From JANSYP01 sp038751255 (GTDB lineage Bacteria; Pseudomonadota; Alphaproteobacteria; Rhodobacterales; Rhodobacteraceae), in contig JBCDGN010000004.1 of NCBI GenBank assembly GCA_038751255.1, positions 29,652 through 93,651 of the forward strand: a stretch of 64,000 bases of DNA. Reading direction: 5' to 3'. Under the pieces are notes generated by a model, which did no database searches, had not been told where the DNA came from, and saw nothing but the letters and a program-made list of their open reading frames with translations. Position numbers and translations under genes: made by a program. Of the stretch, positions 35,890-43,818 are shown piece by piece (position 1 is the stretch's first letter; each line of letters starts with the position of its first letter).

Positions 35890-37092
35890 TCACCGTTTGA
35901 TGAAGGAAAGCTGAGTGACAGGCATCAGCGAGTGCCAACCGTGATACGGGCCCACCGGTTTGGCGCGGCTGATCGAGATCCGAGTCAAGCTGCCGCCGAA
36001 TTGGCGGTGCATTGCGTTTAAGACTGCGTCGCTTTCCAAAGTAACGGCATTCGCCACCAAACGACCGTGGGGACTTAGCGCCTCCCAAGCGGCCTCAAAG
36101 ACACGCGGCGTCACCCCGCCGCCGATGAAGATTGCATCTGGCAATGGCAGACCTTCAAGAGCCTCCGGCGCATTGCCCTCAACCAATTCCAGTTTCGGAA
36201 CCCCAAGGGACAACGCGTTTGCGGCCGCCATGGCTCGCCGATCAGCGCGAGGCTCAATCCCAATCGCGCGCGCATCGGGGGCCGCGCGCATCCACTCGAT
36301 GGCCACCGATCCTGCTCCACAGCCGATGTCCCACAGCAGCGCCCCGCGCTGTGGCATCAACTTGGCGAGCGTGACCGCGCGGGTCTCGGACTTGGTCATT
36401 TTGCCATCATGGGTGAAAACTTCATCGGGCAACCCCGGCACACGCGCGAGGATCTGAGCCTCCGGTGCGGCAATGCATTCCACGGCGAGCGTGTTCAGAG
36501 CCCCAACCTCTGCAGCCCAAGTGGCCGCCCGACCCTCCGCCCGCGACTCGATTTCGGCTCCGAGATCGGAAAACACCACCATGCGGCTTTCGCCATAACC
36601 TCGCGCCGTCAAAAGCTGGGCGACCTGGCCTGGCGTCTCTGGCCCAGCGGTAAAAACCAACATTCTGGCCGAGGGCGCCACGAAGGGCAAAATCTGCTCT
36701 GGTGGGCGCCCATGGGCGGTGATGGTTTCAACATCCGCCAGCGACCACCCCAGGCGCGCCGCGGCAAGCTGAAACGCAGACAGCTGAGGGTGATAAACAA
36801 TCTCGGCGGCATCAATCTCGCGTCCCAGACGGGCCCCGACCGAGAACCACAAGGGATCGCCCGTGACCAACACCGCGACGCGCCGACCGCGGAGCGCCAG
36901 GATCTGGTCGACCATCATATCGAATGGGCTGGGCCAGGTCAGGCGTTCCACATCCAAGGCACCGGTCAGGCCATGCAACCGCTCTGACGCGACGATGATC
37001 TCAGCACTTTCCAGGGCCGCGCGTGACGCAGGCATCAAGCTCGCAATACCGTCTGCGCCCATCCCGATGATATGAAGCCAGCCCACACTCAT
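35890..37092 (-). CDS. cobL: Precorrin-6Y C5,15-methyltransferase (decarboxylating)
   Basis: 400 residues made of two parts. Residues about 1-205 are the CbiE-type methylase (WLHIIGMGADGIASL, VAVLVTGDPLWFSVGARL), and about 210-400 the CbiT-type methyltransferase (GLPDEVFTHDGKMTKSETRAVTLAKL, WDIGCGAGSVAIEWMR). CobL methylates C5 and C15 and removes the acetate carboxyl at C12. Overlaps cobH by 4 bp. Confidence 0.95.
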   Translation of the reverse strand: MSVGWLHIIGMGADGIASLMPASRAALESAEIIVASERLHGLTGALDVERLTWPSPFDMMVDQILALRGRRVAVLVTGDPLWFSVGARLGREIDAAEIVYHPQLSAFQLAAARLGWSLADVETITAHGRPPEQILPFVAPSARMLVFTAGPETPGQVAQLLTARGYGESRMVVFSDLGAEIESRAEGRAATWAAEVGALNTLAVECIAAPEAQILARVPGLPDEVFTHDGKMTKSETRAVTLAKLMPQRGALLWDIGCGAGSVAIEWMRAAPDARAIGIEPRADRRAMAAANALSLGVPKLELVEGNAPEALEGLPLPDAIFIGGGVTPRVFEAAWEALSPHGRLVANAVTLESDAVLNAMHRQFGGSLTRISISRAKPVGPYHGWHSLMPVTQLSFIKR

Positions 37093-37736
37093 GGCGCAGT
37101 GACTTCACCGGGCAGACCAGAGGCCAAAGCATTGAGCGCAGCGCTCGCCATAGCAGATCCACCCCGGCGCCCACGAATGGTCACAAAATCACAGCCCCGA
37201 GGCCGCGTGGCGAGTTCAGCTTTGCTTTCAGCGGCCCCGACAAAACCCACCGGAAAGCCCAAGATCAATGCCGGTTTCGACGCGCCCCCATCGAGCATCT
37301 CCAAAAGGTGGAAAAGTGCGGTTGGCGCATTTCCGATCACCACAACAGCGCCGGGAAGATGCGCACGCCATAGTTCAACCGCTGCGGCCGAGCGCGTGGT
37401 ACCGAGTTGTCCCGCGCGCTCCGGGACAGACGTGTCGTTCAAGGTAACGATCAGAGGATTGGCGGCAGGTAGGCGCGCCCTTTGAATTCCTGCCGCAACC
37501 ATCTCGCAATCGCAAAGCACCGGCGCACCTGATATGAGCGCAGCCCGACCAGCCCCCCAGGCATCGGGTGAGTAAGCCAACCGGTCGGCGACATCGATCA
37601 TCCCACAGGCATGGATCAAGCGCACAGCGAGCGCCTCCATCCCGGGATCGAACCGCTCCAGCCGTGCTTCTGCACGTACGGTAGCAAAGCTTTCGGCATA
37701 GATCGCAGCGGGATCCTTCAGGTAGGGACGCATCAT
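37089..37736 (-). CDS. cobH: Precorrin-8X methylmutase
   Basis: 215 residues. Moves the C11 methyl to C12, giving hydrogenobyrinate. Contains the catalytic His region VRLIHACGMIDVADRL, APVLCDCEMVAAGI and LILGFPVGFVGAAESKAEL. Start ATG overlaps the cbiX stop by 4 bp and the stop overlaps cobL by 4 bp. Confidence 0.95.
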   Translation of the reverse strand: MMRPYLKDPAAIYAESFATVRAEARLERFDPGMEALAVRLIHACGMIDVADRLAYSPDAWGAGRAALISGAPVLCDCEMVAAGIQRARLPAANPLIVTLNDTSVPERAGQLGTTRSAAAVELWRAHLPGAVVVIGNAPTALFHLLEMLDGGASKPALILGFPVGFVGAAESKAELATRPRGCDFVTIRGRRGGSAMASAALNALASGLPGEVTAP

Positions 37737-38839
37737 GATCGACGCCGGGCGCTTTCGGGACCATGAGGATGATCCGCATGGGGGTATGGCGCGTGATGAT
37801 GATGGTGATGGCCGTGATCGTGAGACTGATCATGCGTATGGTTGTGAGCGGCGACTAGACGGCACTCGCCGGTACAAAACGTGGTACACATCGTGCACTC
37901 GGCGACATTCGAACCCGGCGCGCTGGCCCCTTGCCCCTCCACATGGTGATGGTGGCTCTCCTGCACCGCGCCGACCTCGGCCTCAAAACCCAAAACCTGA
38001 GTACGATACTTGCACATCGCGCAGTTGGGGGGCGGTACGTCTCCCACAAGCTCGGTCACCCGTTCGGCAAAGGTCTCCAACACTTTGGGATGATCCCCCA
38101 GATAGCCCGCTTTAACAAAACGGATCTCTGGATTGGCCTCGGCAACACGGTCGGTGAAGCCATAAATCCTGTCGATTAAGATGCCAGAGAACAGAAAGTA
38201 CGGAAAGACGATCACACGGCGGTAGCCCAGTTTGACCACATGCTGAAGGCAGGGCTCGACGAGCGGGAAAGTCACCCCAGAATAGCCGATTTCTCCCCAG
38301 CCAAACCCCATGCCTTCCACAAGTAGGCGTGCGATCTTAGCCACGTTTCCATTCGCGTCGGGGTCAGAGGCGCCGCGCCCAATCACCACCAGACAAGTCT
38401 CTGTCCGGGGCACAGGTCCATCGCTTGCGTTGGCCCTGGCCTCCGCCTCAGCGATCCGGTCAGCCGCGGCGGCGATCATCTTTGGATCAACCCCCAATTC
38501 GCGCCCATAGTGCACATCAACCCCATGTTCCGCGCCATAGGTCGATAGCACTGTGGGGATGTCGTTTTTCGAATGCATCGCCGCAAAAAGCATACCAGGC
38601 ACCGCTAAAATGCGCGTACACCCCTGATCCCGAAGCCTGTTCAACCCATCGCGCAGAACCGGATTGGCGAATTCCAAATAGCCGTATTCGGTAACCCAAT
38701 CAGCCGGCAAGTAAGCGGGGAGCTGCTCTGCCATTTTGGCAAATTCGTCCACGGCAGATTGGCTGCGGGATCCATGGCCGCAGACCATTACACCGGTTTT
38801 CTCGGCCTTGGGCAGCTTTGGCGGGCGCTCGGCGATCAT
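37733..38839 (-). CDS. cbiX: Cobaltochelatase CbiX, long form with Cys motifs and His-rich tail
   Basis: 368 residues. Two CbiX half-domains: about 10-135 (VMVCGHGSRSQSAVDEF) and about 145-270 (LVVIGRGASDPDANGN, VIVFPYFLFSGILIDRI). After them come a CAMCKYR motif (about 276), a CTMCTTFCTGEC motif, and a tail with runs of His and Asp (HDHGHHHHHHAPYPHADHPH region). The Cys motifs resemble the Fe-S site of long CbiX; the His tail probably binds cobalt or nickel. It inserts cobalt into sirohydrochlorin early in the pathway, yet the late chelatase subunit CobN is also encoded nearby. Confidence 0.92.
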   Translation of the reverse strand: MIAERPPKLPKAEKTGVMVCGHGSRSQSAVDEFAKMAEQLPAYLPADWVTEYGYLEFANPVLRDGLNRLRDQGCTRILAVPGMLFAAMHSKNDIPTVLSTYGAEHGVDVHYGRELGVDPKMIAAAADRIAEAEARANASDGPVPRTETCLVVIGRGASDPDANGNVAKIARLLVEGMGFGWGEIGYSGVTFPLVEPCLQHVVKLGYRRVIVFPYFLFSGILIDRIYGFTDRVAEANPEIRFVKAGYLGDHPKVLETFAERVTELVGDVPPPNCAMCKYRTQVLGFEAEVGAVQESHHHHVEGQGASAPGSNVAECTMCTTFCTGECRLVAAHNHTHDQSHDHGHHHHHHAPYPHADHPHGPESARRRS

Positions 38840-39060
38840 GCGTCAGCCTTTTCCTCGCTGGGGTCTGGCTTGTCGTCGCTGCTGGCCTCTTGTTTGGCCC
38901 CTGCTTTCCGGCCGGCCCAGACAGCAATCGCTCCGGCTAAGTCGATGGCGGCACCGGCCACCCAATGGGAATGGCCAGCGATTTCTCCCACATGGCCGAC
39001 ATGGGCCGTAGCCTGTCCAGCAACGAGCAAAAACGCGAGTGTACCCAGAGACAATTTCAC
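38836..39060 (-). CDS. Small membrane protein at the head of the cob operon
   Basis: 74 residues, GTG start at 39060. Signal peptide or first helix (LGTLAFLLVAGQATA), then the motif HVGHVGEIAGHSHWVAGAAIDLAGAIAVWAGRK, in pieces HVGHVGEIAGHSHW plus a second helix, and a charged acidic tail. Four His near the membrane face could bind a metal. Overlaps cbiX by 4 bp, so it is the first gene of the operon. I recall similar short proteins at this place in other Rhodobacteraceae but know no tested function. A role in cobalt handling is inference. Confidence 0.7.
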   Translation of the reverse strand: MKLSLGTLAFLLVAGQATAHVGHVGEIAGHSHWVAGAAIDLAGAIAVWAGRKAGAKQEASSDDKPDPSEEKADA

Positions 39061-39775
39061 CGACAGACCCCTTTGTTGGACGCGATCCAGCCCGGTAAAG
39101 TGTCTAACGATGCAGGTGCTACCCCCCGGTTTGGGTCGGGCTCTGCCTGCCTCCGGTCCGGCCTTGCGGCGTCGTTAACTTGGATGGTGTTGCACAGCCC
39201 CAAAGCGGGCGCAATCGTAATCGTGACGCCGCAGCCTGTTTGGTTCTTAAAGTCTTCCGCACTGCTTGATTGCTGCGCGGTCAGAGTCTGTCGGAAGTCA
39301 AAAGCGATTGACCAAGCCAAAGAGGTTTTTTGAAATACGCGAACAAGGCTTGGCAGACTGTGCAAAGCAAAAAAATCAGTCTTTTCCGACCCAGACCGGG
39401 CATTCAACGTAAAAAAAGCAACGAAAACACTGCAGACGTCTCAACCGCTCGACCCGTTTGCAGCCGTGAGATCGGTTGGGTCAGTACCCTCAACACAAAT
39501 CTATGTCGGCTGGCAAAAGCCACAAGTTTCCATGCACTCCAAAACCTAACGGCAAGAATTGAGGAAAAACTAAGAACCGGAAAGACCTACTGCCGGTACA
39601 CTTAAGTGGCGTGCCCCAGACGCCACCGTTAGGTCGGGTTCAACGGACGCACACTCATGATCAATGAAGCTTACCAATTAATCGACCGAAACTGACTGAG
39701 TATTGCTGGCGTTGCACGGTGTAATGGATGCACTCCACTCCGCAGAACCTTAAGCGAGATCGCCGATCGTTTGAC
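39061..39775. other. Gene-poor 715-bp gap upstream of the cob operon
   Basis: Short ORFs on both strands here have no family features and no good ribosome sites. It must hold the promoter of the 38.8-kb gene and cbiX. I looked for a cobalamin riboswitch core (CCCGCAACTG-like and the B12 box) on both strands and did not find one. At 39544-39634 there is a nested set of inverted repeats, listed separately. Confidence 0.5.
39544..39634. ncRNA. Possible branched RNA structure (nested inverted repeats)
   Basis: ACCTAACGG (39544-39552) pairs with CCGTTAGGT (39626-39634). Inside it are a CCGG/CCGG hairpin (about 39577-39595), the palindrome CACTTAAGTG (39599-39608) and GTGGCG (39606-39611) with CGCCAC (39621-39626). 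Together they could form a multi-branch stem of about 91 nt. Base 39626 is used by two stems, so one must be shorter. No family was recognised. Confidence 0.3.
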
Positions 39776-40375
39776 TTATGCCGCGGCTCTTTTCCGCGTA
39801 CGCACTGCCGCAAGACCGAAGATCGCGGCTAAGAGTAATGGGAAGGCCGCAGGTAAAGGCACTGGGGCGGCTCCAGAAGTGTAGTTAATTGAGATTTCAA
39901 CAAAATTGGGAGGATCAAAAAGATCAACACCATCATCCAAATCAACATTAACCGTAACCATGTTGTCCGCTAACAACTGGTCTAACTCTAAGCCTGTCAG
40001 ACTGTAGGTCCGCTGCCATAGTATATTCCCAAGCGGCTGGAACACTGTCGCGATATCGAACGGCCCTCCTGATCCATTAGTCCCATTGAAGTTGCCTACG
40101 CCGTTCGCGCCGACAACGCCTTCAGCATTCCAGTCAAGAAATTCGTTCGTGTTGAGGCCGCCATTATCGTAGTCACCTTGGGCACGTAAAATCAACGAAC
40201 CCCCTGTGCCGTCAGATGACGCAAGGCCATTGAAAATGAACACAAAATCTTGACCCTCAATAGTTTGGTTTTGAAGATCGGAAACAGACACCGGTGCTGC
40301 GTTCACGGACCCGGCGGCAGCGGCAATCGCGAGTGCGGCAATTACACGGTATGGTTTGTAGAAGGACTTTAGCAT
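39776..40375 (-). CDS. Second VPLPA-CTERM sorted protein
   Basis: 199 residues. Signal peptide (VIAALAIAAAAGSVNA), an acidic Gly/Asn-rich body with no recognised domain, and the C-terminal tag VPLPAAFPLLLAAIFGLAAV followed by RTRKR. The body differs from the 22-kb protein, but the tag is the same type. The base composition is more AT-rich than the flanking cob genes. It stands alone between two long gaps. An exosortase elsewhere in the genome is expected. Confidence 0.82.
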   Translation of the reverse strand: MLKSFYKPYRVIAALAIAAAAGSVNAAPVSVSDLQNQTIEGQDFVFIFNGLASSDGTGGSLILRAQGDYDNGGLNTNEFLDWNAEGVVGANGVGNFNGTNGSGGPFDIATVFQPLGNILWQRTYSLTGLELDQLLADNMVTVNVDLDDGVDLFDPPNFVEISINYTSGAAPVPLPAAFPLLLAAIFGLAAVRTRKRAAA

Positions 40376-40908
40376 CAGGTCGCACTTATTATGTTTCGCA
40401 TCATCACTAAACTATCCAATTGTTTTCGTTTCGGCAAGTTTTCGAGGCTGAGTATAAAGTCCGTTTGCATCTGTCTGCCTTGCCAACCGGGTCCTGGGCC
40501 GCAGGAAAGCGCTTCCATACGAAATTTGCCGCTAAAGAACTTCACAATATCAAAGCGCAAAGTTTCGGCATTGATTTGCTTTCTATACTTTTATCAATTG
40601 CTTGGACGTTCTAGAAACCCAACATCTTTCCGAAATGCAGCTTCACTTAGATTGGGCTCATCCAAGACCTTTGCCCGCGCCTAGATAAGGAGTGATTTTT
40701 CAACTTAGGACGATTCCACAGCTGAGAGGTCACAGTTTATTCACGTTCGGCAGAGCGAATTCGAGTAAGTTTCTTGGTCCGACTTGCCGGAGCGTCAGTC
40801 CAATCGGGAACACGATTGTGCAATTTTGCTAAGCTCACTCTCTCCTCCCGCCGCTGGGCAAAGCCGCATTTTAGGACATATTTACGTCCCAAAGAGGAGA
40901 AAGAGATC
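40376..40908. other. 533-bp gap without a supported gene
   Basis: Upstream regions of the VPLPA-CTERM gene (minus) and the GST gene (plus) meet here. Short ORFs present have no recognisable features. A GAGGAGAAAGAGA ribosome site precedes the GST start. I see no repeat, tRNA or terminator. Confidence 0.5.
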
Positions 40909-41907
40909 ATGGGACAGTTGGTCGACGGCGTTTGGCAAGACACCTGGTACGATACAAAGTCGACCGGAGGAAAGTTTGTCCGGTCCACCGCAAAATTTCG
41001 CAACTGGATCACCCCTGACGGGGCTCCCGGTCCGTCGGGTAGCGGGGGTTTTTCAGCCGAGTCCGGACGCTATCACCTCTATGTTTCCTTGGCTTGCCCT
41101 TGGGCACATCGCACCCTGATTTTTCGCGAACTGAAGGGATTGAGAGATCATATCAGCGTCGATGTGGTGCATACGGATATGCTCTCTCGCGGGTGGAGTT
41201 TTGACAATACTCTGTCAGGCGCGACCGGAGACAGTGTGCTCGGCAAGGAATTTCTTCACGAGGTCTACACCCATGTCGATCCGCAGGTGAGCGGCAGGGT
41301 CACTGTCCCAATCCTCTATGATAAAGCGCAACATACCATCGTCTCAAACGAGAGCTCCGAAATCATTCGGATGTTCAACAGCGCCTTCGATGGCATCACC
41401 GGTAACACCACTGATTTCTGGCCTCTTGCCATGCGCGAGGCCATCGAACCGGTCAATGACCGGATCTACAACCGCCTGAACAACGGCGTCTACATGTCTG
41501 GCTTTGCAACTAGCCAAACCGCCTATGAAGAGGCCGTGGAAGGCGTCTTCGACACGCTCGACTGGCTAGAGGCGCGCCTCGAGACGCATCGGTATCTGAT
41601 GGGCGACACACTGACCGAAGCCGATTGGCGCCTCTTCACCACCTTGGTGCGTTTCGACCCGGTCTATCACCTGCACTTCAAATGCAATCGCAAGCGTCTG
41701 ATCGATTATCCAGCGCTTTGGGCCTACACGCGCGAGCTCTATCAGTGGCCGGGCGTCGCTCAGACAGTGAATTTCGACCACATCGTGCGGCACTACCACT
41801 ACAGCCACGAGAGCATCAATCCGCATCGGATTATTCCGGTGAACCCTGATCTTGACTGGGACGCGCCGCATGGGCGCGATCAGCACAGCTCTGCCGACGC
41901 AGCGTGA
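40909..41907 (+). CDS. Glutathionyl-hydroquinone reductase-like GST (YqjG/ECM4 type)
   Basis: 332 residues from the ATG at 40909 behind a strong AGAGGAGAAAGAG site; the ORF start at 40774 adds 45 unrelated residues. Thioredoxin-fold domain with catalytic Cys in SLACPWAHRTLIFRELKGL, VPILYDKAQHTIVSNESSEIIRM for glutathione binding, then a helical domain (LMGDTLTEADWRLFTTLVRFDPVYHLHFKCN). These are marks of the Xi-class GSTs that reduce glutathionyl-hydroquinones. Tail-to-tail overlap of 28 bp with the receiver-like gene. Confidence 0.9.
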   Translation: MGQLVDGVWQDTWYDTKSTGGKFVRSTAKFRNWITPDGAPGPSGSGGFSAESGRYHLYVSLACPWAHRTLIFRELKGLRDHISVDVVHTDMLSRGWSFDNTLSGATGDSVLGKEFLHEVYTHVDPQVSGRVTVPILYDKAQHTIVSNESSEIIRMFNSAFDGITGNTTDFWPLAMREAIEPVNDRIYNRLNNGVYMSGFATSQTAYEEAVEGVFDTLDWLEARLETHRYLMGDTLTEADWRLFTTLVRFDPVYHLHFKCNRKRLIDYPALWAYTRELYQWPGVAQTVNFDHIVRHYHYSHESINPHRIIPVNPDLDWDAPHGRDQHSSADAA

Positions 41908-42257
41908 CGGGCGATCATTGCGGCGGCGTCTTCGGGCGGGGTGTACCTGCCCAAGACGGCGCAAATATTGGGTGCGTTTAGGAGAAGCGCAGGATCAGCC
42001 CAGGGCATCTGCGGAGCGATGAACATGATCGGCACCTTCGGCAGGCGATAGGCGGCATAATCGGCAACGGCAAATCCCGCGGACGGATTGGGGTAGAGAT
42101 CGATCGCGACAAGATGCTTGGACGACGCGGCGAGACAGCAAATGGCCGACCAACCGGTGCCGATCACCTCGGTGCTGATCCCGTAGCCCAAAAGATGCGC
42201 GGACCACATCTGTCCCAGGGCCTGATGTTTTTGGACAATGAGGACTTGCAACACCAC
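41880..42257 (-). CDS. Degenerate response-regulator receiver domain protein
   Basis: 125 residues, GTG start (42257 or 42254). The layout is CheY-like: LQVLIVQKHQALGQMWSAHLLG, then LVAIDLYPNPSAGFAVADYAAYRLPKVPIMFIAPQ, then NICAVLGRYTPPEDAAAMI. The acidic pair normally found after the first strand is replaced by Gln-Lys-His, while the Asp at the phosphorylation position (AIDL) may remain; the usual Lys near the end is not obvious. It is probably a receiver that no longer follows normal phosphorylation. Function unknown. Confidence 0.6.
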   Translation of the reverse strand: MVLQVLIVQKHQALGQMWSAHLLGYGISTEVIGTGWSAICCLAASSKHLVAIDLYPNPSAGFAVADYAAYRLPKVPIMFIAPQMPWADPALLLNAPNICAVLGRYTPPEDAAAMIARHAASAELC

Positions 42258-42407
42258 ACTCGCCGTTGCACGCCAAATACTTGGCCTGCAGCGCCCCCAC
42301 GAAGATCAACCTGCGCCAAAGAAGTTAACATTCCCCTTCCAGTGAGCTGGTGCTAGAGAGATTTTTCAACCCCGTGCACGTCTTACATTGCGGAGCCGAA
42401 ATCGCTG

Positions 42408-42773
42408 ATGACCACCTGGATCACCATTTGTGACACCTGCAAACGCAGCGATGTCGGCGTTGACGGCACCGATGGCGAACGCCTAGCAGCGCTGATTGAG
42501 ACTGCCGCGGAGGGCCGCGTAAAGACCAGGCGCTTTGGCTGTTTGATGGGCTGTGCGCGCGCCTGCAACGTCGTGGTTCAGGGTGCAGGAAAGATCTCTT
42601 ACACGCTCTCAGAGTTTGTGCCGGAGAAAGGCGATGCAGAAGCGATTGTCGATTATGCGATCCTGCACCAAGAAAGCCCAACCGGACAGGTGCCCTACCG
42701 AAGCTGGCCCGAAGGGGTGAAGGGCCATTTCGCAGCGCGTCATCTGCCGCTGCCCGACGATTCAGAACGATGA
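42408..42773 (+). CDS. DUF1636 metal-binding protein of cobalamin clusters
   Basis: 121 residues. Cys-rich with ITICDTCKRSDVG near the start and RRFGCLMGCARACNVVVQG in the middle, a thioredoxin-like ferredoxin pattern. DUF1636 proteins are often found with cob genes, and cobD follows 112 bp downstream. A metal or Fe-S role is inferred from the Cys set; no tested activity is known to me. Confidence 0.82.
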   Translation: MTTWITICDTCKRSDVGVDGTDGERLAALIETAAEGRVKTRRFGCLMGCARACNVVVQGAGKISYTLSEFVPEKGDAEAIVDYAILHQESPTGQVPYRSWPEGVKGHFAARHLPLPDDSER

Positions 42774-42885
42774 CCGCACAGGCGCTGCCCATTGGCGATG
42801 GCGTCGGTACTGATAGAGCGGTGAGCCACTTCAGCGAAGACCTCCAAGAAAAACTTCGGCTTAAGTCCGCCGTTAGGAGATACGT

Positions 42886-43812
42886 GTGATCACGCCGGTT
42901 GCGCTTGCGCTCGCTTTGGCGCTGGATGCCTGGCTGGGCGAGCCCGAATGGCTCTGGTCACGGGTTCCGCATCCCGCGGTTCTGATGGGCCGCTTGATCG
43001 GCTGGTCGGATCGTCATTTCAACCCCGGCGGGAAGGACCGCGGGCGGGGCATCTTTGCGTTGGTTGGGTTTTGCGCCCTCACTTGGATCATTGGCAGCCT
43101 GATTGTCGGTCTACCGGGCGGCCCGATTCTAGAAGTCATTGCCGCAGCCATCCTACTTGCGCAGCGCAGTCTCGCAGATCATGTCACCGCTGTTGCAGAG
43201 GCGTTGGAGCGATCCCTTGCAGAGGCCCGAACAGCTGTGGGTCAAATCGTCGGACGTGACACCGGACAGATGGAAGAAAGCGACATCGCCCGCGCCGCGA
43301 TCGAAAGTGCTGCCGAAAACCTCAGCGATGCGGTGGTTGCCCCTGCCTTTTGGTTTCTGCTCGGCGGGCTTCCAGCCCTGCTGCTTTATAAAATGATCAA
43401 CACTGCCGACAGCATGATTGGCTACCGGACAGAGCGTCACCTGGGGTTTGGTTGGGCCTCTGCGAGACTGGATGATCTGCTGAACTGGGTGCCTGCGCGG
43501 CTGACGGCACTGATGATTGCCGCGCTTTATGGCGGGATTAGTCACTGGCAGCGGATCGTGACCGACGCACAACGTCACCGCTCGCCCAACGCCGGCTGGC
43601 CCGAAGCGGCGATGGCGCGCGCGCTTGGGGTCGCGTTGTCAGGCCCAAGGCGTTACCATGGACAACTCACAGAAGATCCCTTCGTGCACCCAGAGGGCCG
43701 AAAGGCGCTTGGTGCAAAGGATATACGCGCCGCCGTTGCCGTGCTGTGGCGAGTTTGGGGACTGCTGCTGGTGCTTTGCGTTGCCGCGGCTCTTGGTTCT
43801 TGGCTGGCTTGA
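42886..43812 (+). CDS. cobD: Adenosylcobinamide-phosphate synthase
   Basis: 308 residues, GTG start at 42886 with TTAGGAGA upstream. Membrane enzyme that attaches aminopropanol (or its phosphate) to adenosylcobyrate (CobD in Pseudomonas naming, CbiB in Salmonella). Motifs: DAWLGEPEWLWSRVPHPAVLMGRLIGW, AIESAAENLSDAVVAPAFWF, NTADSMIGYRTERHLGFGW and SPNAGWPEAAMARALGV. The usual partner cobC is not next to it. Ends 6 bp from the end of smc. Confidence 0.94.
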   Translation: MITPVALALALALDAWLGEPEWLWSRVPHPAVLMGRLIGWSDRHFNPGGKDRGRGIFALVGFCALTWIIGSLIVGLPGGPILEVIAAAILLAQRSLADHVTAVAEALERSLAEARTAVGQIVGRDTGQMEESDIARAAIESAAENLSDAVVAPAFWFLLGGLPALLLYKMINTADSMIGYRTERHLGFGWASARLDDLLNWVPARLTALMIAALYGGISHWQRIVTDAQRHRSPNAGWPEAAMARALGVALSGPRRYHGQLTEDPFVHPEGRKALGAKDIRAAVAVLWRVWGLLLVLCVAAALGSWLA

Positions 43813-43818
43813 CGGTGC

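Noticed and set aside
39057..39407. A 116-residue minus-strand ORF upstream of the cob operon
   Set aside because: No recognisable domain, no good ribosome site, no hydrophobic or other ordered pattern, and it covers the region where the operon promoter must be.
39061..39775. Expected cobalamin riboswitch
   Set aside because: I searched by eye for the conserved core and B12 box on both strands here and also before 42408 and 47488. None had the needed sequence. A covariance-model search would settle this.
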